Origin: Micropterix aruncella
Lineage: Eukaryota > Arthropoda > Insecta > Lepidoptera > Micropterigidae
NCBI GenBank assembly: GCA_944548615.1
Contig: OX155980.1
Location: 55,487,903 to 55,551,902 of the forward strand
DNA length: 64,000 bases
Direction of reading: 5' to 3'
Under the pieces are notes generated by a model. That model did no database searches. It was not told the origin of the DNA and saw nothing but the letters and a program-made list of their open reading frames with translations. Within the stretch, counting starts at the first letter, position 1. Every line of letters begins with the position of its first letter. Shown one piece after another: positions 11,487 to 22,960 of this stretch. The position numbers and the translations under genes were made by a program.

Positions 11487-12234
11487 ATAAAAACTGGCAT
11501 ATAAAAAAAGAGTTTACCAGGTGTTTTAACGGTTGAATTGAAGCACTGAGGCACAATACAGTATTTTTTTCCCATTTTTACCACACAGAACTTTATAATT
11601 TAGATTTTTACAGCGTAGCGGCGTGCGAACGAGAGCGCAGCTGTCGAATGACCAAGGCTGTGACGTCATCGGCTAGTGAGCGCGCGCCCGCGATTTTAAA
11701 ATCATTCGGCCGGAAATACGCACTTTGATCGTAAATATCTCATCCATTTTTCAAGATATGAAAAAAGTAAAAACACAGTTTTTCTCGTATTTTTTTGTAG
11801 ATTTATTTGGCATGTAAAGTAAAAAACGTTTGTCAGACCCATTGATATTGTTTTTGTTCAGTACATGATTTTTCCAAGACGCCCAGTGAGAAGGCATGCA
11901 CTTAAATATATTTTTAATAAATATACAATCGAAGTAATAAAACTAACAGTTCACGCACCAATTTCGAACAGATAAGATAGTAGAACACATACCGGTCTCA
12001 CCACCATTCGTGAAATCGAACAGATTCCGGATCGCAACGCATCGCGCATCCCAGTGGTGCCTCTTTTTGTGTAATCGTTAACTGCTCTAGGCGTTTTTCG
12101 CCATCCCTCTTGGCCGCAGCTGCTCCAGCTGCCATACATCACTCCTCCCACACAACATCGTGTTTGTATCTCTTCTATCGCTCGAATTATCGTTTATTTT
12201 TACGTAATTTCTGATCTAGGCGTTCGATTAACTA

Positions 12235-14713
12235 GCAAAAATAGCCTAAGATTTTTTCACTTGACGTTTGAAGTATTTTAATTTAGAAACGTACAAGATA
12301 TAAGGGCAAGTTTAATTAACCAGCATTCTTGAAGGGGGTGAATAAGTACGAGCAAATAAGCAACTTTTGATTTTAAAAAAAATGAGACAAAAAAAACATT
12401 TTTTTGTAAAATTCTAAAAAAAATGTTTTTTTTTAAAATGATATAAAAAGCACTGAGCATGATGCGCTACCTAGAGCTCGGAAAATATTACTAATATTGT
12501 TTATTAATGATATTTTGCCTACTGATAGATGGCGCAGCGCGTTCAAACGCTAGTCAAACTTTTATTTACAGTCAAGTTCCTCAAATTTTCAAATAAGAAA
12601 AACTAAAATTATTTCTTTTAAATATTTTTTTTAGACTTCTGAGGTTTAGGACAATGCTGTTATAATCTGTAGAAAAAATACCAGTGTCTCTAAATATCAA
12701 TCAACAAATTTATTTCTAAAATTTATAGTTTATTTATTTTTTTATATTTCGATTTTGAATATTGCAAATAATATTATAAATAATATGCTAATGAGATTAC
12801 TTTGTGCGATATATATTCACATATTGCCCAAAATAGATTAATTATCATTTAATAACAAATAAAACACTTTTATGTATATTATAGCATAGTTACAAACCTA
12901 ATTATTTCAATGTATGCCAATTAGAACGTTTGCCCGGTGTCGCCCATCTAAGCAAATGCCTCTACCCCAGTATACCAAGTGTTAATATACTGTGCCTCTA
13001 CTAAGGCTTACATGGGATTTGCTCAGTGTTTCTGCTCATTATATCACGTAACAAAACTGAAAGAAAAATGAAAAAGCGTTAAGTAGTAGATCGAAAAACT
13101 GAACATTTTGGGAAATACAGATAAATACTTATCTCTGCCCCTCTCTTGGGGATAAATAACCGGCTTTTTCTCTGACGATCGACAGAGCAAAAACACAACC
13201 TTCTTAGCTATTCCGGCTGTTCTTAGCCTTTACATGTGTTGCGAGAAAAACCTGGCAAACACAAGATAAAAGCACAGAAAACAGAATACGCAAAAACACA
13301 AAATAATACGGCTAATGCCGTTTATAACAATTTATATAAAAGTAATCACTTACTCATGCAGTAAAAGGCATAAGTAGAAAGAAGTTATTCAAATTCATTG
13401 TCCAAATACTCTACCCACGAAATATAGCTTAATTCATGTTCAGTGTCATTGCCGCTACCACTACTTTCTTCTCCTAAACGAATTACTGCTTTATCAACAT
13501 ATTCATATATAATTCTACCACGCGCATAATATTATTTTTCGTCTTTTATTACATGCGGAAGAAAAAAACCATTGATCTGACGTTATGCTGTTGAATGCTG
13601 CTTCTGTCTCTGAAATTCCTTATGTTTTGGGAATCCCTTATGCTGCGTGAAATCCCTTATGCTTTTGGAAACTATATTTATATTTTGTCTATTAAATATT
13701 AACTTGTCGACTTTGTTACTTGTCGCTGGTTCTAGCTACTTTTGTAGACCACAGCGACATAAAAATTGCAACTGAAAACTTTATTTTTTAGCGACCTTTC
13801 TACCGAGTTTTCGAGAATCTTCGAAGACGATTAAATTGATTCACCTTCAAACGGATATATTACGTTAGCGTCGTAATCGAATTCTAAAAGCTACCATCAG
13901 AATAATACCTACTTTGTCAAATCAATCGAATGTGGTTAAGTATTATATATAATGAATGAATATAAAATAAAAAAATAAATAAACTAAAAAAATAACTAGT
14001 AAAATAAATATGCACATCAATGGCTGCCACCTAATAGATGTGGTAAGACAAAGCAACATTATAGACGATAAAGTAATGTTATTAGCTAGCGAAGCAGGAT
14101 CCAGCCAATAAAAACGGTTTCTTGCAACAATACATTTTGAAAAAACATCCAATACATTTTGAAAATAACAAAACAAATTAAGGGGATATCATAAATGTTG
14201 AGAGGAAATTAGAAAATATATCCCACAATAGTTTGTCTATTTGTTCATTTAGATACACTTTATTTTCCTGGTGTTGCTTAGATTTCTTTTTCCTTTATGA
14301 GTTTAGGTAGGTTTGTACCTAAAATATTGCAATAAAAAGGATTTATAAAATTATGTGTATGATTATTATAATTTAACACTAACCACTTTTAGCGAATTTT
14401 CTTGTACGTAAAATGTTATACCTAGCTACTTTTGTGCGGCAGGCTAGCAACATCTCCAGAGAAAGTCGTGGATTTTTAATGTCAAAACAAACTTTATGGG
14501 GATTTTGTCATAAATCTACCTTTTTCGCTTGTGAAAATGATTGGCTTCCAAAAGCATAATTAGTAACGCGAAATATCTCGCGGATTTTAATATTTTGTAC
14601 ATTTTTAAATATATATATATATCAAAAGCATGGGCCAAAATATAAAACGCTATTGACCGTTTTTTTCTCAAGTAAAATTTATTACCTAGGTTATTTATTA
14701 TGTAACTAATTGT
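12235..14713. other. AT-rich block present only in unit A; no intact gene
   Basis: Unit B joins directly from GATTAACTAGC (24833-24843) to sequence equivalent to 14714, so these 2.5 kb are either an insertion in A or a deletion in B. The content is AT-rich with long T and A runs. Apart from the small minus-strand frame at 13385-13531, nothing recognisable is present, and no terminal repeats were found at the edges. Confidence 0.6.
13385..13570 (-). pseudogene. Unidentified C-terminal coding remnant
   Basis: A minus-strand frame open for 49 codons (13531 down to the TAA at 13385) reads ARGRIIYEYVDKAVIRLGEE, then an acidic Ser/Gly/Asp/Glu tail ending in YLDNEFE. Upstream, after one in-frame TAA, the same frame continues as GFFLPHVIKDEK. 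The composition looks coding (charged, low in stops) against a very AT-rich background, but no family was recognised. Confidence 0.3.
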
Positions 14714-15027
14714 ATTTTTCGTTTTCGTTCCGGTAATTTGTTTTTAATATGTAAGTACCTAATGATACTAATGCTAACATTATTTACTAACGAAAACATT
14801 ATAAAGAATTATGTTGACCTAAATAAAAACGCTATTAAAATGTCGGATTTCGTACCTTTGATCGGCCTCTATTGGGAATGAATCCCTCCATAGAATATAG
14901 AGCGACCAAAAACAAAAATGAAGAGGTTGATACGGAGCGATTTCTATTGGTTGTTTTTTTTTGTATGAAGAATAACGGCCATGCTATTGCAACGCTTATA
15001 TAACAACCAAAGCAACGCTTGACGCCA

Positions 15028-15253
15028 TAAAGGGGCGAACACACTATCGAACGCTTCCGTTAGCCGCGGACTATGGGTGCGATCTGTGTAATGAATTTCT
15101 ATTGAGGCGTGCACATTATCGGACGTCAGTCGCGGACGCGACCTCGAGGCTTCGGACGTCCGATAGAGATCTGGCAAGCTACGTCCCAAACGACTGTGCA
15201 TTCTGCCCATAGGCCGCGGCAGCGGACGCGTCCGAGAGTGTGTTCGCCCCTTT
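15028..15253. mobile_element. MITE with about 18-bp terminal inverted repeats at the A/B junction
   Basis: The left end TAAAGGGGCGAACACACT (15028-15045) is the exact inverse of the right end AGTGTGTTCGCCCCTTTA (15236-15253). The interior is GC-rich for this region, with repeated CGGACG/GCGGAC motifs, and encodes nothing. It sits exactly where unit A ends and unit B begins, so it inserted at or next to the duplication junction. A short A/T-rich target is likely but cannot be read unambiguously. Superfamily unknown. Confidence 0.75.
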
Positions 15254-16789
15254 ATTAGGGAACTAGTCAGACGATAATCTATAGTACATCGGCCGAGTCC
15301 TTATACTTTATTTTTTATTTATGGCAAGTTTTTTAATTGAAACAATAGAAGACAGTTTCTTTGTTTGACATCTTTTTTTTAAATTTATCCGTATGTAAGG
15401 CAATGCGTACGCAGGCCTTTCACCATACCCAATTAATGTTATAAAAACAAATGTATTTCTCAAAAATCATCTAATTTGAAATATTTGACCCTCCACAAAT
15501 TTTCAATAGCTACCTTCTGAGGCATAATGCTTAGAGGAGGCCTTGAGGAGGAATTGCTGAGCGTTTGGAAATAAAAAGTAACTGAGCGACAACCGGACAA
15601 ATCGTGCACGCCACCTCGTCCACGATATGTTACTGTACGCCATACTGGCCGATTATTAAAGCATTTCAAATTATATTTAATAGGTACTCCATTGTTAAGT
15701 TACCAGCATAGATGATTGCAGAGAATCCCACTGAAATTTTGACTACAGCCTAAAATGGGACGCAGTGAAACCGCAACTTCTTTTCTTTATTATCCGTTTT
15801 TCTATTTCATTTCTATTCTCATTAAATTAACCGTTTTTCGAAATTTATATGGCACATATATAATTTGGAAAGCTGTTTCGAGCTCATAGTGTCGAGTTTG
15901 GTCACTATTAAAACACTGAAAGCGTTTGAAACATCGGTTGCGAACCATTAATCTATCCATGCGGCGTAACTTGTCTGCTAACACAATCAACAAAAGTTTT
16001 ATATATTTTAACAAATAAAACCCATGGTAAAAGAATTATAACTCTTGAATATGAGAGGATAAAAGCTCAAAATAACGGTAAGCTAAAAATAAACAACAAA
16101 AACAAACGGCAGTGACGCGTCGCATTTTGAAACATTTTGACAGCTGCGAAATTAGAGGCCGACCAAAATTACTTTAACTTAATCGGAATCTTAACATAAT
16201 TAACTGGGCAATGAAACAAATGTCATTTTGACATTTTATTTGCTTTCAGAGCTGCTATGTTGTATAAAATACCAAAATTGAAGTTACACGTGTTCATGAG
16301 ATCAAATGATATTTCCTGTATGAATTTTGAAAAATAAGGATTTGAAATTAGATCTGTGGTAGCGGTGCCTCTGGCACGGCCGATCGGTGGTCGGTGACCC
16401 AGGACTGTAAAAAGAGGTCCCACCGATCGCCGCTTGTCCGATTTCTCGGACGGCCACGTCACCGGAGCAAAGCCTCGATAGCCTCAGCAACCTTCTATTA
16501 CCACTGTCAATTTCCCTTCTCCTCCCAGCACCAATAAAATACGATAATTGTCTATACGTCTTTATTCGCCTATAAATCACACACGTCTATGCAAATTAGT
16601 AATTAAAGAGATGGTAAGTATAAAAACGTATATAAATCACAAGTTGCATAAATTAAACAAGATGGAACACAGGTGCAAAAAATACCTTAAGCTGTAAAAC
16701 AATTAACAGTTTGTAAAACATATATGACATAAACAAGGTGTAACATGAAACAGAAAGAAATATTAATTACAGACAATATACAAGTTAAA

Positions 16790-17326
16790 TTATGGCTTTA
16801 TCTCGCTAGTGAAGTTACAGTCATGACAGTACTGTACTCGCTTTAATAATTTGTTCAATTCTTGCACATCATTGCAATCAATAATTTTAGCGCTTAAAGC
16901 TGCGGCCTTAGCGCTCACAGCTGCCAGTTCTCTGGCTAATAATAATTTCTTTGTCAACAACACCTCGTTGTCGTGGTGGAAAGAGTCGTAGGGGTTAGGT
17001 TCCACACACAGAGCGTGCGTGGCGTCGATTTCGCCGATAGTCTGGGTGGCGACGCTTTTACCCCTACTAGATGGCGTCGGACGCGCTTGATCGCGCTCCG
17101 GGCTTCTCGGTGGAGTGACCGTCCAAGTGGGCGCAGCCGTCCTTGGATATTTGTGTGTGGTCCATCCTAGTTCGTTCCAGTGACTCCTGTCACCGGCGCT
17201 GATGGCCTGGTTGATTTGACCCTCAGGATGTTGGTTTCCGGCCGCGACGAATGCGATCCCTCGCACTGGTGGTTTTCCGGTCGTCGTGGGGCGCGGATTC
17301 CGTCGTTTATTCATAGGGGCATACAT
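16790..17326 (-). CDS. Hypothetical 178-residue protein of the unclassified element
   Basis: Starts MYAPMNKRRNPRPTT and is Pro/Arg/Thr-rich for about 110 residues, a gag-like composition. It then has an Ala/Leu/Lys-rich segment likely to form a helix or coiled coil (LLARELAAVSAKAAALSAK), followed by a short end with two Cys and one His (YCHDCNF). A frame just upstream (17543-17307) overlaps its start and has similar composition, so a longer protein interrupted by a frameshift is possible. About 200 bases downstream of the stop are AATAAA and A/T-rich sequence. No family recognised. Confidence 0.4.
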   Translation of the reverse strand: MYAPMNKRRNPRPTTTGKPPVRGIAFVAAGNQHPEGQINQAISAGDRSHWNELGWTTHKYPRTAAPTWTVTPPRSPERDQARPTPSSRGKSVATQTIGEIDATHALCVEPNPYDSFHHDNEVLLTKKLLLARELAAVSAKAAALSAKIIDCNDVQELNKLLKRVQYCHDCNFTSEIKP

Positions 17327-17472
17327 CCCCTATGTACCCCCTATTCAGCAAACCCTCAAGCGGCCTCGATTTGTAAGATCGGAGCGGCGAGGGATTGCTC
17401 TGTGGACGTCCAATGGTGTTGACGGTCCCTTCGCTAAAACTCGCTGTTGCGACAGTTTTAGGGGTATTGACC

Positions 17473-17651
17473 CTATGCACAGGCGTCAATCTTGGCGACA
17501 CGGTCCGTGTCGCCGAACTTTTTGGTGCAGATGTCAGCGACAATCCACCTTACTTTACTGGGATTCGCTATTGCGACATTCCCAGGAGCATTTCGGGCCG
17601 GGTCCTTGTTGGCTTCCTTTTGGATCTTTGAGGGCCAGCTGCCCGAAGATG
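17473..17651 (-). pseudogene. 3' part of a host-element frame cut by the Jockey insertion
   Basis: Removing the Jockey element and one 13-bp repeat joins this segment in frame to 23391-23113. It reads PSKVRWIVADICTKKFGD and DRVAKIDACA before a TAG at 17473-17475. The uninterrupted frame would be about 150 codons from the Met at 23391. No family was recognised. Confidence 0.45.
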
Positions 17652-17664
17652 ACTGATTTGATGC
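17652..17664. repeat. Target-site duplication of the Jockey element, left copy
   Basis: ACTGATTTGATGC, identical to 23100-23112 and directly abutting the 3' tail of the retrotransposon on this side. Confidence 0.92.
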
Positions 17665-17930
17665 AAATCAAATCAAATCAAATATCTGTCGACGGGCCTT
17701 GCTAGAGGCCCGTGACATCTTCCACTAGGCATTTTGCCTTTTCGTGGGGTTTCACGTGAGCCGGGCCCTTTGGCCCGGCTTTCTGGAATGGCGTCACAGG
17801 GCTTTGTGCCCTGTGGCAAGACTCATTGTTATGTGCTTAGGCACCTTATCGTGAAGGATTGTGACGGGAGGTGGTAATAACATCTTTTGTGGCAAGGCTG
17901 CTGTGCTGCGATACCCGCGCTGGTGGTCCG

Positions 17931-20616
17931 CTAATCAAGTAGACTGCGCGGGTACGGCTTCCGGACATCTGGTGGTCTGGTGTGCAGAGGAGCGAGCGGG
18001 CGGATGTGCTCGTGAGGCGAGGTGTCGGCCCTGCGGTACATAGCGCGCGCGAGGCGCTTTACGTGTTCCTCCACGGACTCTGTTTCGCTAAAATCGCGTT
18101 CCAGAGTCGCATTTCGGACGTACCAAGGGGCTCCCGACACTTTTCTTAGCCCCACGTTCAGCACTCGCTGGATGTTACTCCGCTGCGATGCCGAGATGAG
18201 GTGGTACCAGGCCGGTGCCGCGTACGTGAGTTTCGTCCTCACGTACATCTTCAGCATCAGCAGACGTGTCTTCGCCGGGATCGCGGCCGAACGGAGAACG
18301 GGCAGCAGCGCGTAGAAGGCGGATTTCGAAGCGGCAATTGTTGCTTTCGCGTGGTGCGCAAAGTTAAGGCGACGGTCGATATGCACCCCGAGGTACTTAA
18401 CCGTGTTCTTCCACGGTACCGGGGTGCCGCCGAGTTTCACCGGCTCCGGGTAAACTTTGAGTGAGCCGGTGATGATCGCTTCGGACTTAGCCGCGTTAAC
18501 GACAATCCGCCATTTCCTTAGCCATTCTGGCATAAGGTCTAGTTGCTGCTGCAGTTTCTTGGCCGCGACCTTGATGTTGATTGAAGTTGCCATATACATA
18601 GCGTCATCCGCGAATAGCGCCAGCTCCGCGCCGGCGCTGAGCGGTATGTCATTTGTGTAGACACCGTATAGCGCCGGCGATAAGCAGCTTCCCTGCGGGA
18701 CTCCCGCCGCGATGGCACGAATTGTGGACTGCTCGCCCTCCACCGCGACGAAGAACCCTCTTCCGGAGAGGAAGGAAGCCACCACGTTACGGAGCAGGCG
18801 CGGTGCCGTGGTCTGTGTCGCCAGCTTGTAGCGGAGGCCCTCGTGCCAGACTCGATCGAACGCCTTTTCGACGTCCAGGAAGACGGCTGCCGTATGCTGG
18901 TGCTTATTGTAGGATTCCGTCAGGCGATGTACTACCCGCGTGAGTTGCAGGGTAGTCGAGTGGCCCGTACGGAATCCATACTGCTCGTTGCGCGGGGCGA
19001 GGTGCGGCGTTAGTCGCGCCAGCACGCATCGCTCGAAGACCTTCGCGAGGGTAGGCAGCAGCGAGATCGGGCGGTAGTTGCCCGGTTGCCGCAGGTCTTT
19101 GTGAGGTTTCGGCAGCATTATCACCTTAGCCGTCTTCCACTTTTCTGGAAAATGACCAAGTCTGATGCAGGAGTTTAGCAGCCCTGCGAGGGCCGGCAGC
19201 TGGCGACGCGGAAGCCTCTTCAGCGCGCCGCTACTGATGCCGTCGGGGCCGGGTGCCTTCTTCAGCTTGAGTTGCTGGATTCGACGCTGGAGCTCAGCCG
19301 GAGTTATCGGCGGGATCTCTCTGCCAAGCTCCGGTGGCGATTCCTCCTCCGCAGCTAGGTGCTCGTGGACCACCTTGGAGTGCTCCTGGTCTTCTATGTC
19401 GTGCGGGACGAAGGTCTTCTCCAGGTGGTCCGCGAAGAGAGTCGCTCTGTCGTCGGCGACATAGTGGAGGTTCCCGGTCGAATCCAGTAGTGGCCGCGCT
19501 GGTTCAGCCGTACTCAGCAGGCGACGATTCAGCCTGTATATAGATGGCATGTCGTCGCCTATCGAGTCGAGGAATTCCTCCCACGACTCGGCTGCGTACG
19601 TCTGCAGTTCCTCTTGCAAGCTAGCGTTCGCTTTGTTTAAGCGGCGCTTAGCTTCCGGACACCGATTTTCGGCCCAGAAGCGATGCAAGCGCCGCTTCTC
19701 CCGCAGCTTGTCTCGCAGTCGTTGCGGGAGGCGGGGACGTGTCGCTTTCGCCTCTATCGTCGAGGAGCTGGCTTCCAGCGCGGTCTTGATGGCCTCCTGA
19801 AGGTTGGACACCCGGCTCTCAATATCTCCGGCGGTGACCGGTGTCTTATAATCTAGGATTGCCTTACCAAGCAGCTTCTCGTATCGTGTCCAGTCAATAC
19901 GGCGGCGCTCTCTATAGTGACTCGCTGTAGCAACGTCGGTCTGTAGTTCTAGGAGAACCGGCAGGTGATCCGACTGGAGTTCATAAATGACTTCCTGCAC
20001 ATAGGGAAATGTCACGTTGTGCAGGAGGGCGACATCGAGTACCTCTGACGAGTGGGTTGGCGTGCTCGGAACACGTGTGTGTTGTTCCGGTCCGGCGACC
20101 ATGAAGCCTCTTTTCTCGGCGTGGTTAAGCAATTGGGCGCCATCGACGTTGGCGCGCGTCGAGTTCCACGCCGGATGCTTGCTGTTCAGGTCGCCGGCTA
20201 CAATCGTAGGTATCGTCTGGTGTAGGAGTTTGTCGATGTCGCCAGTCTCCAGTCGGTTGCTGGGCGGTTTGTAGACTGCAAAAATCCGCAAGTCTACTCC
20301 GCCTGCTCTTAGCTGAATTCCCGTTGCGTACAGCGAGTCTAGCTGCGGCACGTCGATTTGTTGGTGGAGCATCGTCCTCCTCACGAAGACGGCGGTGCCC
20401 CTGTACGCGCGACCTTCTGTCGTCACGTTGTCCGTCCGGTACGCGATGTAGTTGGGTATGCGCACCGAGACGAACTTCAGGAGCTTTGTCTCCGATACGA
20501 GGAGGACGTCGACCTGCTGTTCCTGCAGGAAGGCTCGCACCGACGGAAGCTTGCTTTTGATGCCATCCGCATTCCAATGCACTATTCTTAGTGGCCTGCC
20601 GATGCAGGAGGCATGG
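17931..20616 (-). CDS. Jockey ORF2: APE endonuclease and reverse transcriptase
   Basis: The endonuclease begins about at 20585 with LRIVHWNADGIKSKL and keeps SETK, VAGDLNSKHPAW and SDHLPV, the expected catalytic and binding residues of AP-type endonucleases. The reverse transcriptase has NYRPISLLPTLAKVFE, VFLDVEKAFDRVWH, GVPQGSCLSPALYGVY, LFADDAMYMA and YLGVHIDRRL. There is no RNase H, which fits Jockey rather than I/R1. The frame is open further upstream (to 21359), but that part overlaps ORF1 and looks like shadow. No ATG lies near the start of the domain; the frame runs through the ORF1 stop. The start given here (20616) is arbitrary within the overlap. It would nick target DNA and copy the element RNA at the nick. 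Confidence 0.9.
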
Positions 20617-22177
20617 CTGTGCACTGTAGGGCGGACGACGGCCCCAGTAGGCGCTGTAGGGTGCGCGCTACGATGGAGCTTGCTTCCGCCGGGTTGGCAA
20701 GCAGCTCGCTTACCAGAAACAGCAGGTCTGCCACCGTTACGTTTACAGCCTCTTGGCTGCGCTCTTGGGGCTGGGGTCGGTGTGTTGGGGTGTTCGCGTT
20801 CTCGACCACCTTCGTCTCCTGTGGAGGCGTTCTCGTCGGCCACTTGGAGCGCTGCCGATTTGACTTCTTTGCAGTAGCTGGCTGCGGACAAGCGGTCGAC
20901 GGTGCCGGCTTCTGCCTCCACGAAAGGGGAGCCTCCCGGCTTGCCACCGGTTTTTGTTTCTGTAGCTGTGGAGCGGGGGGAGGCTGAGGCATAGCCTGTG
21001 GTTTTGCCGGTTTCCGCGGCGAAGCCCGTGGAGACTGAGTCTGTTCCGGGGCTGGGGCGGTCTGGGAGCGCTGGGCGCGCGGGGCGCGCGGGGCAGCGGT
21101 TCGCGTCTCTGCTTGAGGGGCAGCAGCCGCCGCTCGCGGAGCACCTTGCTGCTGCCTCGTTGTCTGGCGGATTTCTGCCATGAACGCAGGGCACCTCCTG
21201 TTGTTTGCGGGGTGATCCGCCCCGCAGTTGCCGCATGTTGCTTTGACTGTCTTTGGTCTCGGACAGTTTTTGGCTGCATGCTCCTCGCCGCAGCAGACAC
21301 AGACTTGCGGCCGGTGACAGTTGTGGCTGCTGTGGCGGAATCGCTGGCATCGATGGCACTGTTTGGGGCCCTTTCGTCCCCTCCAGGACTCCACTGTGAC
21401 CTTTATGTGGTGTAGGTCCGGGAGCTGGAACACCTCGCGCCAGCGATCTGTCTTCCGGAGGACGACATGAAAAAGGGGTCGCCGCCCCCCGTGGATCATC
21501 TTGACGTATGTGGCCTCAAAACCATGGGCGGCTAGACCCGAGATGACCTCTTCGGACGTTGTCGATTCCGGGAGGCCACGTATTGCAATTTTGGCATCCT
21601 TCTCAGCCGGCGCGGTGTAGGAGTGCCACGCGATCCTGCCCAGGGAGTGCAGGTAGTCCTGCACGACGCGGTATTCAGCGTCGTCCGCCGGGCGAAACCG
21701 AATACCTCCTTTTATCGGCCCCACGATTGGCGCTCTACCCAGCCTTTCATGAAGGGCGTTTACGTGGACGCTCCAGTTGTCCAGCTTCTCCACTATGATG
21801 GGCTGTGGGCGTGGCGTCGGCTTCGGTGGCTGGGATGACAGCGCGGGAAGCGTCGGTGCGCGCGGCAGCGGCGAGGGGCTCTTCCTAGCCGCTAATTCAG
21901 CATAGGACGGCCCGCTTGCCTGCTCGCAGCGCGCATCCTCGTTGTCTGAAGGCGGCGGCGTCAGGAGGGCTTCGCAGCAGTCGGGTCCAAACGAGCCGGC
22001 CCGACGGCGCTGCGAGTCTCTTTCTAGCTCGGTGTCGGGAGACGCGGGCTCTCTTTCGCGTTTCTTTGGAGTGGCAGGTAGTAACAGCGGCATATCACGA
22101 CCTCTAGCTACAGGTGAGCTATAGGCCATGGTAGCTTCGGCTGCGTCGGCGAAAGACTGCATTTCCGATAATTTCAC
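20588..22177 (-). CDS. Jockey ORF1: gag-like RNA-binding protein
   Basis: 529 residues from MKLSEMQSFADAAEAT. A central region (about residues 130-250) looks like the RNA-recognition-type domain of LINE ORF1 proteins. It is followed by three knuckle-like motifs: CHRCQRFRHSSHNC, CVCCGEEHAAKNC and CGNCGADHPANNRRC. The C-terminal third is Pro/Gln/Ala-rich and probably disordered. ORF1 proteins of this group coat the element RNA. The stop TAA at 20588-20590 lies within the region where ORF2 is already open, so the two frames overlap. Confidence 0.9.
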   Translation of the reverse strand: MKLSEMQSFADAAEATMAYSSPVARGRDMPLLLPATPKKREREPASPDTELERDSQRRRAGSFGPDCCEALLTPPPSDNEDARCEQASGPSYAELAARKSPSPLPRAPTLPALSSQPPKPTPRPQPIIVEKLDNWSVHVNALHERLGRAPIVGPIKGGIRFRPADDAEYRVVQDYLHSLGRIAWHSYTAPAEKDAKIAIRGLPESTTSEEVISGLAAHGFEATYVKMIHGGRRPLFHVVLRKTDRWREVFQLPDLHHIKVTVESWRGRKGPKQCHRCQRFRHSSHNCHRPQVCVCCGEEHAAKNCPRPKTVKATCGNCGADHPANNRRCPAFMAEIRQTTRQQQGAPRAAAAAPQAETRTAAPRAPRAQRSQTAPAPEQTQSPRASPRKPAKPQAMPQPPPAPQLQKQKPVASREAPLSWRQKPAPSTACPQPATAKKSNRQRSKWPTRTPPQETKVVENANTPTHRPQPQERSQEAVNVTVADLLFLVSELLANPAEASSIVARTLQRLLGPSSALQCTAMPPASAGH

Positions 22178-22615
22178 TTATAAAGTAAAAAATATAAAAG
22201 TCCACAGCTAGTACACAAAACTCGTATTTCTACTTATTACGCGCACGAACTGGTCGCTTAGGCGAACCGGAGATTCACTAGACGGCACGGAGAATGCACA
22301 GAACAGGCTGGAGCAAAGCTGCACAGCGAGAACTCGCGGCGGCAGTATTCAGCGCGGGCGGCGGAGCGGAGCAGGCGACCGTTCGAGACGGACGCCGGGC
22401 ACTGAAAAATGATTTGATGCGGTCGTAAATATCTACCTCCTGGGTGAGCACATCCTGTGCGGACCAGTGGCATTTCCCAACACGCGATGCGCTTACTTGG
22501 GGCGTCAGAGGTGACCAGCCTACGGACCGGTCATGCTTTTTTGTGTGATACTAGGGTAGCGGGCTTCCATTTAGGCTACTCACGTAGTTGAACAGGTGTC
22601 TTGTGTAGACGCGGC

Positions 22616-22960
22616 GATCAGCTGGGCGGCGGCGGACGCGGCCGCTGATTCCGCGGAGTACCCACGTCCTCCGCTTACTGAGCCACGGGCCAAGGGCTTG
22701 AGACGCGACGATCAGCTGGTCGGCACGATTGCGGCCAAATCGCGCTACCGATGCGTCGCGGGGTGCTGGGGCTTGAAGACACATCGATCAGCTGGGTCGG
22801 CGGCGTGCGGCGCGGGATGGGCCGGGACCGGGACGGGTAGGATGCAGCGCACGCGGCTACTGATGACGCGGGCCAGGGCTTGAGAAGCGACGACAGCTGG
22901 GACACGGAGTTCGGCCAACTCGCGATGCTGGTTCGACGCGGGGCGGCGTTGAGAGGAAAA
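22616..22960. repeat. Two tandem promoter-like modules in the Jockey 5' UTR
   Basis: A module beginning GATCAGCTGG, with GGGCTTGAGA and a GCGGCCAAATCGCG-type block, occurs twice in tandem (about 22616-22785 and 22786-22960, roughly 170 bases each), diverged but in the same order. Repeated 5' UTR modules that hold internal promoters are known for several LINEs; promoter function here is inference. Confidence 0.6.

Larger units (their letters stand above)
8293..11840. mobile_element. ISL2EU-type DNA transposon, 3548 bp, 2-bp AT target duplication
   Basis: The boundaries come from comparison with the uninterrupted paralogue at 24545-24560: unit A reads TTTTA-AT at 8291-8292 on the left and AT-TGATATTG from 11841 on the right, where unit B has TTTTAATTGATAAATG. 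The target duplication is therefore AT. The ends are imperfect inverted repeats (GGAGAACACAAA on the left, GGGTCTGACAAAC read inward on the right), with a better inverted block around ATGACGTCACAGCCTTG at about 8467-8483 and 11654-11670. Two convergent genes lie inside: a spliced SWIM/YqaJ gene on plus and a DDE transposase on minus. That gene pair is the known signature of ISL2EU elements. Both genes are now broken. Confidence 0.85.
5785..14992. repeat. Unit A of a large tandem duplication
   Basis: Collinear, diverged similarity to unit B (15254-25113). The matching blocks are 5787-6060 with 15256-15540, 6935-7680 with 15565-16322, 7682-8292 with 23920-24551, 11841-12234 with 24552-24843, and 14714-14992 with 24844-25113. 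Unit A alone carries the ISL2EU transposon (8293-11840) and about 2.5 kb at 12235-14713. Unit B alone carries a 7.6 kb insertion and lacks about 0.9 kb corresponding to 6060-6935. The blocks are in the same order and orientation, which is what a head-to-tail duplication followed by independent insertions and deletions would leave. Confidence 0.85.

Noticed and set aside
20600..21359. Upstream extension of the Jockey ORF2 frame (about 250 codons)
   Set aside because: It overlaps ORF1 in another frame, shows low-complexity Arg/Pro/Gly composition typical of a GC-rich shadow, and contains no domain.
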